A DNA stretch of 64,000 nt from Klebsiella pneumoniae. GTDB lineage: Bacteria; Pseudomonadota; Gammaproteobacteria; Pseudomonadales; UBA5518. A program made the translations under genes and the position numbers. The stretch covers positions 1 through 64,000 of the forward strand of contig CAMAXE010000015.1 in NCBI GenBank assembly GCA_945862145.1. Reading direction: 5' to 3'. The notes below the pieces were generated by a model. That model was not told the DNA's origin. It did no database searches and was given only the letters and a program-made list of their open reading frames with translations. This document shows, piece after piece, positions 1 through 11,744 of this stretch; positions within the stretch are counted from its first letter, which is position 1, and the number at the start of each line of letters is the position of its first letter.

Positions 1-115
<115 letters not shown>

Positions 116-270
116 AATCTTTTACCTCTGCCACGAGGACAAGAGGGAGCATTCATCCAGTAGCCCGGATAAACACCCAAAACTCGGCTCAACGCAAGAA
201 TAACTGTATACAAATGAATCTATACAGGTCGCTTGTGCTGATGTTTCCTTCGCCTGAAACAACTTTCCAA

Positions 271-320
271 CACAAGCGCCCACACAAATTGCTTGATCGT
301 TTGTTCTTAAACAACTGCGA
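271..320 (-). promoter_or_regulatory. rrn leader antitermination/processing region (boxA/boxB-like)
   Basis: On the minus strand, between promoter and 16S, the leader carries TTGTTTAAGAACAA followed by GCAATTTGTGTGGGCGCTTG. The second block is a hallmark of gammaproteobacterial rRNA leaders, and the first resembles the boxA region where Nus factors bind to prevent premature termination. The rest of the stretch 116-515 has no gene; it is leader RNA and promoter-upstream DNA. Confidence 0.6.
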
Positions 321-371
321 TGCCGCTAGGACTTCGCTACCTTTTAGGGTTACCCCCGTCAGGGAAGGCGC

Positions 372-399
372 ATTATACGGATCGAGTTCGATGCCACAA
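372..399 (-). promoter_or_regulatory. rrn P1-type promoter
   Basis: The minus strand shows -35 TTGTGG (394-399), a 16-bp spacer and a perfect -10 TATAAT (372-377), followed by the GC-rich discriminator GCGCC. A 16-bp spacer plus GC-rich discriminator is the classic layout of stringently controlled rRNA P1 promoters (as in E. coli rrnB P1). It lies about 255 bases upstream of the 16S 5' end and points toward it. Confidence 0.8.
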
Positions 400-515
400 G
401 GTCTTCGGGCATCGAGTACACGGTAGTATTCCATGCCGAGAAAGAGCGCTTGTCCTTGACACAGAGAGCCGGCGGAAGCGGGTTGGAAAACACGCCTCCC
501 GGCGGCCAGAAAACG

Positions 516-1346
516 TCAGGGTGCAGCGCGTCGCGTGATCCGCTCCCAGGTGAGCTGCCCAGGGCCCGACAATGCATAGGCTACGGCCATAAAAAGAAGG
601 ACTCGGGGAGGATCGACCGTCACCAGCCCGATCAGGAGCACGAGCATGAGGATAATCACAAAGGGAACGCGTCGCTTGAGGTCGAACTTCTTGAAGCTCA
701 GGTAGCGGAAGTTGCTGACCATCAGGAGCCCTGCAAGCGCAGTCAGCAGAGCTGCAAAGAAGGACACGACGCCGGGAAGGTCCTTGCCGGTAAAACCCAG
801 ATCGGAGGCGGACCACACCAGCGAGGCAAGCAGGGCCGCGGCAGCAGGGCTCGCCAACCCACGGAAGTAATTATTGTCGACGGTACCCACTTGGGTATTG
901 AAACGCGCGAGGCGCAACGCCGCACCGGCTACATATATAAACGCCGCAGCCCAGCCGATCTTGCCCATCCCCGAGAGAGCCCATGAAAAGCTCACCAATG
1001 CGGGTGCAACGCCGAATGACACCATGTCAGAGAGGCTGTCGTACTGCACGCCGAACGCGCTCTCGGTGCCCGTAAGGCGGGCCACTCGCCCATCGAGCCC
1101 ATCGAAAAACATGGCCACGAAGATCGCGATCGAAGCCGACTCAAACTCACCATTCATCCCATGGACGATCGCATAGAAACCCGCAAACAGGGCGCCTGTA
1201 GTCAACAGGTTTGGAAGCAGAAAGATACCTCGCCGACGCACTTTCTGCCCGGCCTCCGTGAGCTCTTCCTCCTCATGCTCATCAACCGGCAAACCGAGGT
1301 CCACACGATCTTGCGTGTCGCCATTGCTGGGCTCGTTGTCTGGCAC
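516..1346 (-). CDS. pssA: CDP-diacylglycerol--serine O-phosphatidyltransferase
   Basis: A 276-residue integral membrane enzyme that transfers phosphatidyl from CDP-diacylglycerol to L-serine, making phosphatidylserine for phosphatidylethanolamine synthesis. The CDP-alcohol phosphotransferase signature DG-x2-AR-x8-G-x3-D-x3-D is readable as DGLDGRVAR...GVQYDSLSD near residues 82-107, followed by SFGVAPA. Several hydrophobic helices follow. The N-terminal 35 residues are acidic and hydrophilic. The start is GTG with GGAGTG just upstream. In Pseudomonas pssA follows ilvC on the same strand; here it keeps the orientation of ilvIH while ilvC between them is flipped. Confidence 0.95.
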   Translation of the reverse strand: MPDNEPSNGDTQDRVDLGLPVDEHEEEELTEAGQKVRRRGIFLLPNLLTTGALFAGFYAIVHGMNGEFESASIAIFVAMFFDGLDGRVARLTGTESAFGVQYDSLSDMVSFGVAPALVSFSWALSGMGKIGWAAAFIYVAGAALRLARFNTQVGTVDNNYFRGLASPAAAALLASLVWSASDLGFTGKDLPGVVSFFAALLTALAGLLMVSNFRYLSFKKFDLKRRVPFVIILMLVLLIGLVTVDPPRVLLFMAVAYALSGPGQLTWERITRRAAP

Positions 1347-1595
1347 GAATCACTCCAAGTCGTGACGGGGGAACAATATATGCCAGCCGGCGGCAAACTG
1401 TCAGCCGCAACGCCAGTTCAGGTACCCGAGCGCCAGCGAGGGGCTCGCCTGCAACGTTGTTAAACAGATCCCGCCCAGGCGTCAGGGCGCCTCGTGGCCA
1501 CCACGCTCGACCAGCGCGCGCACCAGCCCCGGCTTCAGGCCCTGAAGCGGCAGGTTGATACTCGCGAGCGAGCCACTGAATGCGCAAGATATCTC

Positions 1596-1624
1596 TTCAT
1601 GCAGCGTGCGACTGCCTCTAAAAT
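1596..1624 (+). promoter_or_regulatory. Candidate ilvC promoter
   Basis: TTCATG (1596-1601), a 17-bp spacer and TAAAAT (1619-1624) lie 42 bases upstream of the ilvC ATG. The -10 is good, the -35 poor. The 319-bp stretch 1347-1665 holds no convincing gene. It contains this promoter and a short minus-strand open frame (1482-1667) whose C-terminal half looks protein-like but was not recognised. Confidence 0.45.
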
Positions 1625-1665
1625 ACGGCCCGCTAACAACTCGCCATCCATCCCGGGGAACTGCC

Positions 1666-3141
1666 ATGGGCGCTAACTATTTCAACTCACTCACCCTCCG
1701 CCAGCAGCTCGCACAACTGGGCCGTTGCCGGTTCATGGACCGCGCAGAGTTCGCGCAGGGCACAGAGCGCCTGAAAGACGCCAAAGTCGTTATCGTGGGT
1801 TGTGGGGCGCAGGGTCTCAACCAGGGCCTCAACATGCGCGACAGCGGCCTGGATGTGAGCTATGCACTGCGCGCCTCGGCCATTGCCGAGAAGCGCCAGT
1901 CATGGAAGAACGCCACTGAAAATGGTTTTTGGGTGGGCACCTACGCAGAACTCATCCCCACCGCAGATCTGGTCTGCAACCTGACCCCGGACAAACAACA
2001 CGGCTCGGTCGTTGCCGACATCATGCCGCTCATGAAGCAGGCCGCCTGCCTCGCCTATTCACACGGCTTCAATATCGTCGAGGAAGGCGAGCAGATCCGC
2101 GCTGACATCACCGTCGTGATGGTCGCGCCCAAGTGCCCTGGCACCGAAGTTCGCGAGGAATACAAGCGCGGCTTCGGCGTGCCGACGTTGATCGCGGTGC
2201 ACCCCGAGAACGATCCCCGCGGCGACGGACTGGAGATCGCAAAGGCCTATGCGGCCGCTACCGGCGGGCACCGTGCAGGCGTACTCGAATCCTCGTTCAT
2301 CGCCGAGGTGAAATCCGACCTGATGGGCGAGCAGACGATCCTCTGCGGCATGCTGCAAACCGGCTCGCTGCTGTGCTTTGACAAGATGGTGGAGAAAGGC
2401 GTTGCGCCGGGGTATGCGGCAAGGCTGATGCAGCACGGCTGGGAAGTGATCACCGAGGCGCTCAAGCATGGTGGCATCACCAATATGATGGATCGCCTCT
2501 CGAACCCCGCGAAAATCGAGGCCTTCCGCCTGGCCGAACAACTGAAGGGGATCCTGCGCCCTCTCTTCTGCAAGCACATGGATGACATCATTAGCGGCGA
2601 GTTCTCCCGCGACATGATGAAGGACTGGGCTGGTGATGACCGGAAGCTGCTCGGTTGGCGGGAGGACACCGGCCGCAGCGCCTTCGAGACCACCCCCTCC
2701 GACAACTCGGCAACCATCACCGAGCAGGAGTTCTTCGATCACGGCATCTTGATGGCGGCAATGGTGAAGGCAGGTGTGGAGCTTGCCTTCGAGACCATGA
2801 CCGCCACCGGCGTCATCGACGAGTCGGCCTATTACGAGTCACTCCACGAGACGCCCCTGATCGCAAACCTCATCGCCCGCAAGAAGCTCTATGAGATGAA
2901 CAAGGTGATCTCGGATACCGCCGAATACGGGTGCTATCTGTTCGCTCATGCAGCCGTGCCCATGCTGCAGGACTTCATGCGCGACATCGACACGGATGTG
3001 ATCGGGCGCGGTCTGGCGGGTGACACCGGCGTGGACAATCAGGAACTGATTGCCGTCAACACCGCGATTCGCAATCACCCGGTGGAGACAATCGGCCGGG
3101 AGCTGCGCTCCTACATGACGGCCATGAAGCGCATCCTCTGA
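1666..3141 (+). CDS. ilvC: Ketol-acid reductoisomerase (NADP+), class II
   Basis: Catalyses the second step of valine, leucine and isoleucine synthesis: NADPH-dependent isomero-reduction of acetolactate or acetohydroxybutyrate. The 491 residues equal the length of the E. coli enzyme and belong to the long class II form with a duplicated C-terminal domain. The NADP site [12 protein letters not shown] lies near residues 45-56 and LTPDKQH near 110; the catalytic Mg ligands are in KSDLMGEQT and the C-terminal ISDTAEYG block is intact. I chose ATG 1666, preceded by GGGGAA, over an upstream in-frame start at 1555. It is convergent with ilvH and separated from it by a hairpin. Its usual orientation is the same as ilvIH; here it is reversed. 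Confidence 0.98.
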   Translation: MGANYFNSLTLRQQLAQLGRCRFMDRAEFAQGTERLKDAKVVIVGCGAQGLNQGLNMRDSGLDVSYALRASAIAEKRQSWKNATENGFWVGTYAELIPTADLVCNLTPDKQHGSVVADIMPLMKQAACLAYSHGFNIVEEGEQIRADITVVMVAPKCPGTEVREEYKRGFGVPTLIAVHPENDPRGDGLEIAKAYAAATGGHRAGVLESSFIAEVKSDLMGEQTILCGMLQTGSLLCFDKMVEKGVAPGYAARLMQHGWEVITEALKHGGITNMMDRLSNPAKIEAFRLAEQLKGILRPLFCKHMDDIISGEFSRDMMKDWAGDDRKLLGWREDTGRSAFETTPSDNSATITEQEFFDHGILMAAMVKAGVELAFETMTATGVIDESAYYESLHETPLIANLIARKKLYEMNKVISDTAEYGCYLFAHAAVPMLQDFMRDIDTDVIGRGLAGDTGVDNQELIAVNTAIRNHPVETIGRELRSYMTAMKRIL

Positions 3142-3192
3142 TGCGCCTCTGATGCAGCCTGCTTCCATGGGCAGACAAGACAGCGATCACGC

Positions 3193-3215
3193 ACGCCCGG
3201 CCTTGAGCCGGGCGT
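3193..3215. terminator. Bidirectional terminator-type hairpin between ilvC and ilvH
   Basis: ACGCCCGGC (3193-3201) pairs perfectly with GCCGGGCGT (3207-3215) around the five-base loop CTTGA. It sits between two convergent stop codons, as expected for a shared terminator. The following T-run on the plus strand is short (CGCGTTT), so intrinsic termination may be weak. Confidence 0.6.
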
Positions 3216-3221
3216 CGCGTT

Positions 3222-3713
3222 TCAGGGGCTGAGTACGCGATCGCCGCGGGAGACGCCAGAGACCCCGCTTCGCACAACCTCAAGGATCACTGCATCGCCA
3301 ACAGCCTGGATGAAAGCATCGAGCTTCTGCTGGGTGCCGGTGAGCATGATGGTATAGAGCGAACTCGTGACGTCGACGATCTGGCCCCGGAAGATATCGG
3401 AGGAACGCTTGAGCTCCTCCCGCTGGGCTCCGGTGGCCCGCACCTTGATAAGCATCAGCTCCCGCTCGATGTGCGCTCCCTCGGTCAAGTCACAGAGCTT
3501 CACGACGTCGATCATCTTGTTCAACTGCTTGGTGATCTGCTCGATCACACGTTCATCGCCCGACGTGGTAAGCGTCAGTCGCGAGAGCGTGGGGTCCTCC
3601 GTGGGGGCGACATTCAGCGTCTCAATGTTGTAGCCGCGCTGCGAGAACAGGCCTACTACCCGGGAGAGTGCACCGGGCTCGTTTTCCATCAGGAGGGAGA
3701 TGATCCGGCGCAT
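3222..3713 (-). CDS. ilvH: Acetolactate synthase small (regulatory) subunit
   Basis: A 163-residue regulatory subunit that binds valine and confers feedback inhibition on the catalytic subunit. An N-terminal ACT domain is clear (MRRIISLLMENEPGALSRVV, then GLFSQRGYNIETLNVA), and the conserved second half includes REL.LIKV and a small C-terminal ferredoxin-like domain. The length matches E. coli IlvH (163). Its ATG is one base from the stop of ilvI, so the two are translated from one message and probably coupled. It acts in the cytoplasm as an ilvI2-ilvH2 type complex. Confidence 0.97.
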   Translation of the reverse strand: MRRIISLLMENEPGALSRVVGLFSQRGYNIETLNVAPTEDPTLSRLTLTTSGDERVIEQITKQLNKMIDVVKLCDLTEGAHIERELMLIKVRATGAQREELKRSSDIFRGQIVDVTSSLYTIMLTGTQQKLDAFIQAVGDAVILEVVRSGVSGVSRGDRVLSP

Positions 3714-3714
3714 T

Positions 3715-5466
3715 TCAGGTCTTCTCCGTCTTGCTGAGCCACATATCGCACATGGCTCCGTTGGGCGCGATATGCATCGGGTAAACGTGCTCGTCGGGGT
3801 CCACCACGATATCGAGAAACACCAGCCTGTCCTTCATGGCGAATGCTTTCTCCAAGGCTGGCCGCAGGTCTTCCTTGCGCTCGATGCGCATGCCCACGTG
3901 TCCGTAGGCTTCGGCGAGCTTCACGAAATCAGGCAGTGAATCCGCGTAGGCACTGTGCGAGTAGCGCCCGGAGTACTGCATGTCCTGCCACTGCTTGACC
4001 ATGCCGAGATAGCCGTTATTCAGGTTGATGATCTTGACCGGCAAGCCGTAGTGCTTGCAGGTCGAGAGTTCCTGGATGCACATCTGGATACTGCCCTCTC
4101 CGGTCACGCAGGCGACGTCTGCGTCCGGGAACGCGAGCTTCACGCCCAACGCAGCCGGCAGCCCGAAGCCCATGGTCCCGAGGCCTCCGGAATTGATCCA
4201 CCGGCGCGGCTCGTCAAAGAGGTAGTACTGCGCCGCAAACATCTGGTGCTGGCCGACATCAGAGGTCACGTAGGCGTCACCTCGGGTCACCTCCCAGAGC
4301 TGACGGATCACGTCCTCCGGCATGATGTACGCCCCATCCGTGGCGTAGCGCGGGCTGGTATAGATGCCATGGGCCGCACGCCACGCATTGATGCGTACCC
4401 ACCAGTTCGCGAGCGCGGCACGGTCAGGTTCCCCGGCACCGGCACTGCGCATCTCCTCGATGTGCCCGATCATGTCGTTCAGGACCGTATCGACAGGGCC
4501 CGTAATGGGGATGTCGGCCCGCACGGTCTTCGATATCGAGGTCGGGTCCACATCGATATGGATGATCTTGGCATCGGGACAGAACTTCGAGGGGGTGTTG
4601 GTGACCCGATCATCGAAACGCGCGCCAATCGCGATGATCACGTCTGCGTTGTGCATGGTCATGTTGGCCTCGTAGGTGCCATGCATGCCAAGCATGCCCA
4701 CGAACTGGCGGTCGGTGCCCGGAAAGGCACCAAGACCCATCAGCGTGTTCGTGACCGGGTAATCGAGCATGCGAGCGAATCGTCGCAACTGGGTGGATGC
4801 ATTACCCAGGATCACGCCACCACCGCTATAGATCACGGGCCGCTTGGCAGACAGCAACAGCTGCACGGCCTTGCGGATCTGCCCCGAGTGTCCGCGCGTG
4901 ACCGGGTTGTAGGAACGCAGACGCACTTTCTCCGGGTAGACGTAGTCGAATTTGTCGACCGGGTTGGTGACGTCCTTCGGAATATCGACAACCACGGGAC
5001 CCGGTCGGCCGGTGGTGGCGATATGAAACGCCTTGCGGATGATCGACGGGATCTGCTCGGCGCGCTGCACCATGAAACTGTGCTTAACGATCGGCCGGGA
5101 GATGCCGACCATATCGGTCTCCTGAAAGGCGTCCTCGCCGATCCTGTCGCGGGGCACCTGCCCGGAGATCACCACCATCGGGATGGAATCCATATAAGCG
5201 GTGGCAATGCCGGTCACGGCGTTGGTGGCACCCGGGCCGGAGGTAACCAGCACCACGCCAGGCTTGCCAGTAGCGCGTGCATAGCCATCTGCGGCGTGCG
5301 TGGCGCCCTGCTCATGACGCACCAGTATGTGGGTCATGTCACCCGCATGTTTGAAGAGTGCGTCATAAATATGAAGCACCGCACCACCCGGATAGCCGAA
5401 GACGTATTCAACGCCTTCGTCCTTGAGGGCCTGAACCACCATCTCACCGCCAGACAATTTGACCAC
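3715..5466 (-). CDS. ilvI: Acetolactate synthase large (catalytic) subunit
   Basis: A thiamine-diphosphate and FAD enzyme that condenses two pyruvates, or pyruvate and 2-oxobutyrate, at the start of branched-chain amino-acid synthesis. The N-terminal ThDP domain carries the catalytic Glu region ([16 protein letters not shown], later [15 protein letters not shown]), the middle has the FAD-binding domain, and the C-terminal motif [14 protein letters not shown] ... [12 protein letters not shown] is the ThDP/Mg site. I chose GTG 5466 (583 residues) because GGAGGAG lies five bases upstream. An open frame extends to 5550 but its extra 28 residues do not resemble the family. It forms an operon with ilvH. 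Confidence 0.97.
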   Translation of the reverse strand: MVKLSGGEMVVQALKDEGVEYVFGYPGGAVLHIYDALFKHAGDMTHILVRHEQGATHAADGYARATGKPGVVLVTSGPGATNAVTGIATAYMDSIPMVVISGQVPRDRIGEDAFQETDMVGISRPIVKHSFMVQRAEQIPSIIRKAFHIATTGRPGPVVVDIPKDVTNPVDKFDYVYPEKVRLRSYNPVTRGHSGQIRKAVQLLLSAKRPVIYSGGGVILGNASTQLRRFARMLDYPVTNTLMGLGAFPGTDRQFVGMLGMHGTYEANMTMHNADVIIAIGARFDDRVTNTPSKFCPDAKIIHIDVDPTSISKTVRADIPITGPVDTVLNDMIGHIEEMRSAGAGEPDRAALANWWVRINAWRAAHGIYTSPRYATDGAYIMPEDVIRQLWEVTRGDAYVTSDVGQHQMFAAQYYLFDEPRRWINSGGLGTMGFGLPAALGVKLAFPDADVACVTGEGSIQMCIQELSTCKHYGLPVKIINLNNGYLGMVKQWQDMQYSGRYSHSAYADSLPDFVKLAEAYGHVGMRIERKEDLRPALEKAFAMKDRLVFLDIVVDPDEHVYPMHIAPNGAMCDMWLSKTEKT

Positions 5467-5729
5467 GAAGACTCCTCCACACATGACGGGGCCGGATCCT
5501 GCGGGTCGCGAAACGACAACACGCCACAGCCGACCGATCAGCGATGCCAACGCCGTGCTCGGTCAGACTGCCGGTTCCAGACTTGAAAACCCCGCGAACG
5601 CTGCGAGAAAACGCAGCGCCCACAAACAGGGGAAAAAACACTTCTCTGTGAACGGGTAGGAAGACGCGGTTACGACTTCCGAACTGCCGCCTGCGACCGG
5701 CAAGTCGCTGGGGAAGCCCCGAAGCCCTT

Positions 5730-5759
5730 ATTTTTCTGGACCTGACGAGCCCAAGTCAA
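5730..5759 (-). promoter_or_regulatory. Candidate ilvIH promoter and long leader
   Basis: The minus strand shows TTGACT (5754-5759), an 18-bp spacer and AAAAAT (5730-5735). This would give a leader of about 255 nt before the GTG start. The leader has a perfect 7-bp hairpin, CGCTGCG (5599-5605) with CGCAGCG (5612-5618), without a T-run. No obvious Leu/Val/Ile-rich leader peptide was seen, so classical attenuation is not supported. The rest of 5467-5883 has no gene. Confidence 0.4.
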
Positions 5760-5883
5760 CCGCTAATTATGTGGCTCTTTGCGCAAGGCGGAGGGGCGGA
5801 CCGCGACTCCGGGAAGTCTGATGCCCGCAGCTGAACCGGGGCTATACTCTGGACATCACCCCGGCAGTCGCCAGAGTTCCCAG

Positions 5884-6288
5884 ATGAAGAAACCCGCGGC
5901 CTTGACGATGTTTGCGTTGGTGTCGGTGCTTGCGAACTTCGTGGCCCTCGCCGACCAGACGGTCTACAAGTGGAACGATGCGCAAGGTGGCTTGCACTAC
6001 ACGCAGCGCCCGCCTGCAGGCATCGCATCGGAAGCCATCGTGGTGCGGCGCGGATACTCCGCACCGGACGCGTCAGCGCGCGAACAGAGCCCCGAGGAGT
6101 TACAGGCTGCGGACAAGACGGAGCGCTGCCAGATTGCGAGCAAGAACCTGGAGATGCTCTCCGGGGCTGGCGCCGTGAAACGCCGTGACCAGTACGGGCA
6201 GGACCACACACTGAGCGCAGAGGAGAAAGCCGCCGAACGCGAGAGCGCCCGGGCGGCCGTGGACCAGAATTGCCCTCCCCCGACCTGA
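5884..6288 (+). CDS. DUF4124 domain-containing exported protein
   Basis: A 134-residue protein with an N-terminal signal peptide (basic MKK, hydrophobic core, probable cleavage after VALA near residue 23). The DUF4124 signature VYKWNDAQGGLHYTQRPPAG follows at once (residues about 27-46): short beta strands with a W-x-D-x2-G-x2-HY pattern. The C-terminal half is charged and contains two cysteines (TERC... and QNC) that could form a disulfide in the periplasm. The start is ATG 5884, the first that gives a signal peptide; an upstream in-frame extension is possible but unlikely. Function is unknown. It is convergent with clpB. Confidence 0.8.
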   Translation: MKKPAALTMFALVSVLANFVALADQTVYKWNDAQGGLHYTQRPPAGIASEAIVVRRGYSAPDASAREQSPEELQAADKTERCQIASKNLEMLSGAGAVKRRDQYGQDHTLSAEEKAAERESARAAVDQNCPPPT

Positions 6289-6313
6289 GCCGGGGAAAAA
6301 CCCTCTCGGGAAC

Positions 6314-8896
<2,583 letters not shown>

Positions 8897-8925
8897 GGGC
8901 AGAGCCCCCCGGTTGGTTAGCCACT

Positions 8926-8954
8926 ATGTGGGGTCCGGAGGCCTGCGCTTCAAG
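8926..8954 (-). promoter_or_regulatory. Sigma32 (heat-shock) promoter of clpB
   Basis: On the minus strand CTTGAA (8949-8954), a 15-bp spacer and CCCCACAT (8926-8933) match the RpoH consensus CTTGAA-N13-17-CCCCATNT with one mismatch. It overlaps the last codons of pgeF and begins about 30 bases before the clpB ATG, the expected place. Confidence 0.75.
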
Positions 8955-9738
8955 TCAAAGGCTGTTTAGCTTGCGCTGGATCAATCCACGCGAGTGTCGC
9001 CATACGCCCCGTGACGCCATCGCGCCGGTAGGAGAAGAACAGATCCCGCTCGGTGACGGTACAGCGCCCACCGCCCGCCACATCCTCTACCCCCAGCGCC
9101 TGCAGGAAAATGCTTGCCAGCGCATAGATATCGACGAGGAATTTTCCGGGCTGATGCGCAACGGCGACGAAAGCCGCGTCTATATCGCTGTGCCAGACCG
9201 CGTCCTGCGCGGCCCGGAACGCCTGCCTGACCTCGGCACCCACCTCGAAGACGGCCGGGCCGATCGCTGGCCCCAGCCATGCGCGGATCCGCTGCGGCGG
9301 CGCTGAAAATCGCGCCACGCTGGAAGAAAGCACACCGCCTGCAAGTCCGCGCCAACCGCAATGGGCCACAGCAAGCTCTGAGCCGTCTGCCGCGGCCAAC
9401 ACCACCGGCAGACAGTCAGCAGTGAGCACCGCGCAAACAATGCCAGCCTCATCCGTCCAGGCCGCATCGGCCTCACGGATCACGCCGTCATCGCGGGCGT
9501 CGACGATCTCGATGCCGTGCACCTGATGCAGCCACTGCGGCTGTCGGGGAAGACCGAGCACCCGAGCCAGACGCTCGCGGTTTTGCAGCACCACGGCAGG
9601 GTCATCGCCCACGTGATCACCGAGGTTCAATGAGGAAAACGGCGCCGCGCTCAGACCGCCACCGCGCTGGGTGACGACCACCCGGATTCCCGGAGGCGCC
9701 ACCCAGTCGGCCTCGATCAGGAACGACTCAGGGGACAT
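8950..9738 (-). CDS. pgeF: Peptidoglycan editing factor PgeF (YfiH, Cu-oxidase_4 family)
   Basis: A 262-residue cytoplasmic protein of the YfiH/laccase-domain family. In E. coli it removes mis-incorporated serine-containing precursors from the murein pathway; other members have purine-nucleoside phosphorylase or polyphenol-oxidase activity. The metal-site motifs QVHG, a TADCLPV cysteine and AVAHCGWRGLAGGV are visible in order. I chose ATG 9738, giving an 11-base overlap with the end of rluD; longer in-frame starts lie wholly inside rluD. The rluD-pgeF-clpB order is conserved across gammaproteobacteria. Confidence 0.93.
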   Translation of the reverse strand: MSPESFLIEADWVAPPGIRVVVTQRGGGLSAAPFSSLNLGDHVGDDPAVVLQNRERLARVLGLPRQPQWLHQVHGIEIVDARDDGVIREADAAWTDEAGIVCAVLTADCLPVVLAAADGSELAVAHCGWRGLAGGVLSSSVARFSAPPQRIRAWLGPAIGPAVFEVGAEVRQAFRAAQDAVWHSDIDAAFVAVAHQPGKFLVDIYALASIFLQALGVEDVAGGGRCTVTERDLFFSYRRDGVTGRMATLAWIDPAQAKQPLT

Positions 9739-10699
9739 CACCGCCCTCGTCACGATCGGCGCGTAGCGTTGCCAACAGGGCTTCCATGTCCTCGGGCATC
9801 GGCGCCTCGAATGCCACGGTCTCGCCGCTGCCCGGATGCACGAAGCTGAGGCGGAAGGCATGCAGTGCCTGACGTCCGAAGCCGCGCAGGCAAGCCGTGA
9901 GTTCAGGGGTCGGGTGCTTCGGCAGCCGCACGCGGCCCCCGTAGGCCGGGTCGCCCGTCACCGGGAAACCGGCCTCCGCAAGGTGAACGCGAATCTGGTG
10001 TGTCCGGCCGGTCTCGAGCTGTACCTGCAGCAAGGCATGGGCGCGGTAGCGCTCCAGTACACGGTAGTGGGTCACGGCCTCGCGACCGCCCGCCTCCAGC
10101 ACAGCCATGCGCTGGCGATCGCGCGGATGGCGGCCAAGGGGCCTGTCGATCGTGCGCCCGCTGATGGGAACCCCGTTCACGATGGCGCGGTACTCACGGC
10201 TCACGTCGTGGCGCTGCATCGCGGCAACCAGCACGGCCTGGGCTGCCAGCGTCCGGGCGACCACCAGCAATCCGGTGGTGTCGCGGTCGAGCCGGTGCAC
10301 GATGCCAGCGCGCGGCACATGCGCGAGCTCAGGGTAGCGGGCCAGCAATCCGTTAAGGAGTGTGTCGTCGGCATGGCCTGCGGCAGGATGCACCACCAGC
10401 CCCGTCGGCTTGTCGATGACGAGGATATCCGCATCCTCGTGAACGATCCGTAACGCCATCTCGACCGGCTGCCAGTCACCCTCGGGCTCCACCTCGACAT
10501 CGAGCCGCAGGCGCTCACCCTCACGCACCGGTTCGCGCGGGGCCCGGGTGGCATGGTCCACCGTCAGGCGGCCATCGCGAATCCAGCGCTGTAAACGGGA
10601 GCGGGAAAAATCGGGGAATAACTCGGCCGCAGCCTGGTCCAGACGGCGGCCAGCAACCGCGGGGGTGACCTCGCTCTCACGCTGGATCCTGGTGCTCAT
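9728..10699 (-). CDS. rluD: 23S rRNA pseudouridine(1911/1915/1917) synthase RluD
   Basis: Isomerises three uridines in helix 69 of 23S rRNA, needed for normal ribosome assembly. The 323 residues contain an N-terminal S4 RNA-binding domain (about 15-80: RLDQAAAELFPDFSRSRLQRW) and the pseudouridine synthase domain with catalytic Asp in HRLDRDTTGLLVVA near residue 140, followed by the RTHQIRVH block. It is divergent from bamD, the standard gammaproteobacterial arrangement. Confidence 0.96.
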   Translation of the reverse strand: MSTRIQRESEVTPAVAGRRLDQAAAELFPDFSRSRLQRWIRDGRLTVDHATRAPREPVREGERLRLDVEVEPEGDWQPVEMALRIVHEDADILVIDKPTGLVVHPAAGHADDTLLNGLLARYPELAHVPRAGIVHRLDRDTTGLLVVARTLAAQAVLVAAMQRHDVSREYRAIVNGVPISGRTIDRPLGRHPRDRQRMAVLEAGGREAVTHYRVLERYRAHALLQVQLETGRTHQIRVHLAEAGFPVTGDPAYGGRVRLPKHPTPELTACLRGFGRQALHAFRLSFVHPGSGETVAFEAPMPEDMEALLATLRADRDEGGDVP

Positions 10700-10847
10700 G
10701 GGTACTCGGGGAGATTTGCCGCAGCTGCGGCCGTGGGAGTTCTCGAGCGGCGGAGTCTAGCATGCAGCCAAGCGCGGCCTTGGGGACGGCCCGGCGCTGT
10801 GGTTAAATACGGCGGCTTCAGGTCAAGCAGTCCAGTGGATCCCCCGA

Positions 10848-11741
10848 ATGCTCCCGAAACGTCTGATCGCTCTCATGCTCTCCGGGCTGCTTCTGGCAGG
10901 CTGTTCCTGGTTCAAGGGCGACGATGACGAAGTTCCGCCGGATCAGGGCGAACGCGCGCTCTACGACACCGCCCAGAAAAACCTGCGCGCCTCGAACTAC
11001 GACCTCGGCATCAAGAACCTGCAATTGCTAGAGGCCCGCTACCCCTTCGGCCCTTACGCCGAGCAGGCGCAGCTCGAACTGATCTACGCCTACTTCCGCA
11101 ATTACGACCACGAGGAAGCAGTGGCCGCGGCGGATCGCTTTATCCGCCTGCACCCGCAACACCCCACCGCCGACTACGCCTACTACATGAAGGGCCTGTC
11201 GTCCTTCACCGAGGCCGAGGGCCTGCTGGAGCGCTTCCTTCCTACCGACCGCACGCAACGTGACCCCGGCCCGGCGCGGCAGTCGTTCGCGGACTTCTCG
11301 CAGTTGCTGTCACGCTACCCCGGCTCCGAATACGCTCCCGACGCCCGCGCGCGCATGGTGCATCTGCGCAACCTGCTGGCACGCCATGAGATCAACGTCG
11401 CCAATTACTACTTCAAGCGCCGCGCCTACGTGGCAGCACTGAACCGCGGGCGCTATGTGGTGGAGAGCTTTCAGGAAACACCTGCCGTGCCCGATGGTCT
11501 GGCCGTGATGGCGCAGGCCTATCTGATCCTCGGTATGGACGATCTGGCCCAAAACGCCGTGGCGACCCTGAAAAAGAGTTACCCCGACCATCCTTCGCTC
11601 GACAAGAGCGGCAACTTCATCCCGCAGCGCTTCTCCGGTGACGGCGGGCGCTCGTGGAAGAACCTGGTCTCCCTCGGCTTCATAGACCAGACCGAGCCGC
11701 CGCAGTTCGACAGTCGGGCGATCTACGAAAAGCTCAGATAA
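10848..11741 (+). CDS. bamD: Outer membrane assembly lipoprotein BamD
   Basis: An essential component of the BAM complex that folds beta-barrel proteins into the outer membrane. The 297-residue precursor has a lipoprotein signal peptide with lipobox LLAG-C (Cys near residue 19), so it is anchored on the periplasmic face of the outer membrane. TPR helices follow ([20 protein letters not shown], then [19 protein letters not shown]), typical of BamD/ComL. It is somewhat longer than the E. coli protein (245) because of a C-terminal extension. The stop is three bases from that of convergent nadE, with no room for a separate terminator. Confidence 0.96.
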   Translation: MLPKRLIALMLSGLLLAGCSWFKGDDDEVPPDQGERALYDTAQKNLRASNYDLGIKNLQLLEARYPFGPYAEQAQLELIYAYFRNYDHEEAVAAADRFIRLHPQHPTADYAYYMKGLSSFTEAEGLLERFLPTDRTQRDPGPARQSFADFSQLLSRYPGSEYAPDARARMVHLRNLLARHEINVANYYFKRRAYVAALNRGRYVVESFQETPAVPDGLAVMAQAYLILGMDDLAQNAVATLKKSYPDHPSLDKSGNFIPQRFSGDGGRSWKNLVSLGFIDQTEPPQFDSRAIYEKLR

Positions 11742-11744
11742 GCC

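Noticed and set aside
3955..5586. Plus-strand frame of 543 codons opposite ilvI
   Set aside because: Antisense of a clear catalytic gene; its composition (His, Arg, Asp rich) is that of a shadow frame. The same holds for the frames opposite groL (39910-41523) and fumarase (36492-37787).
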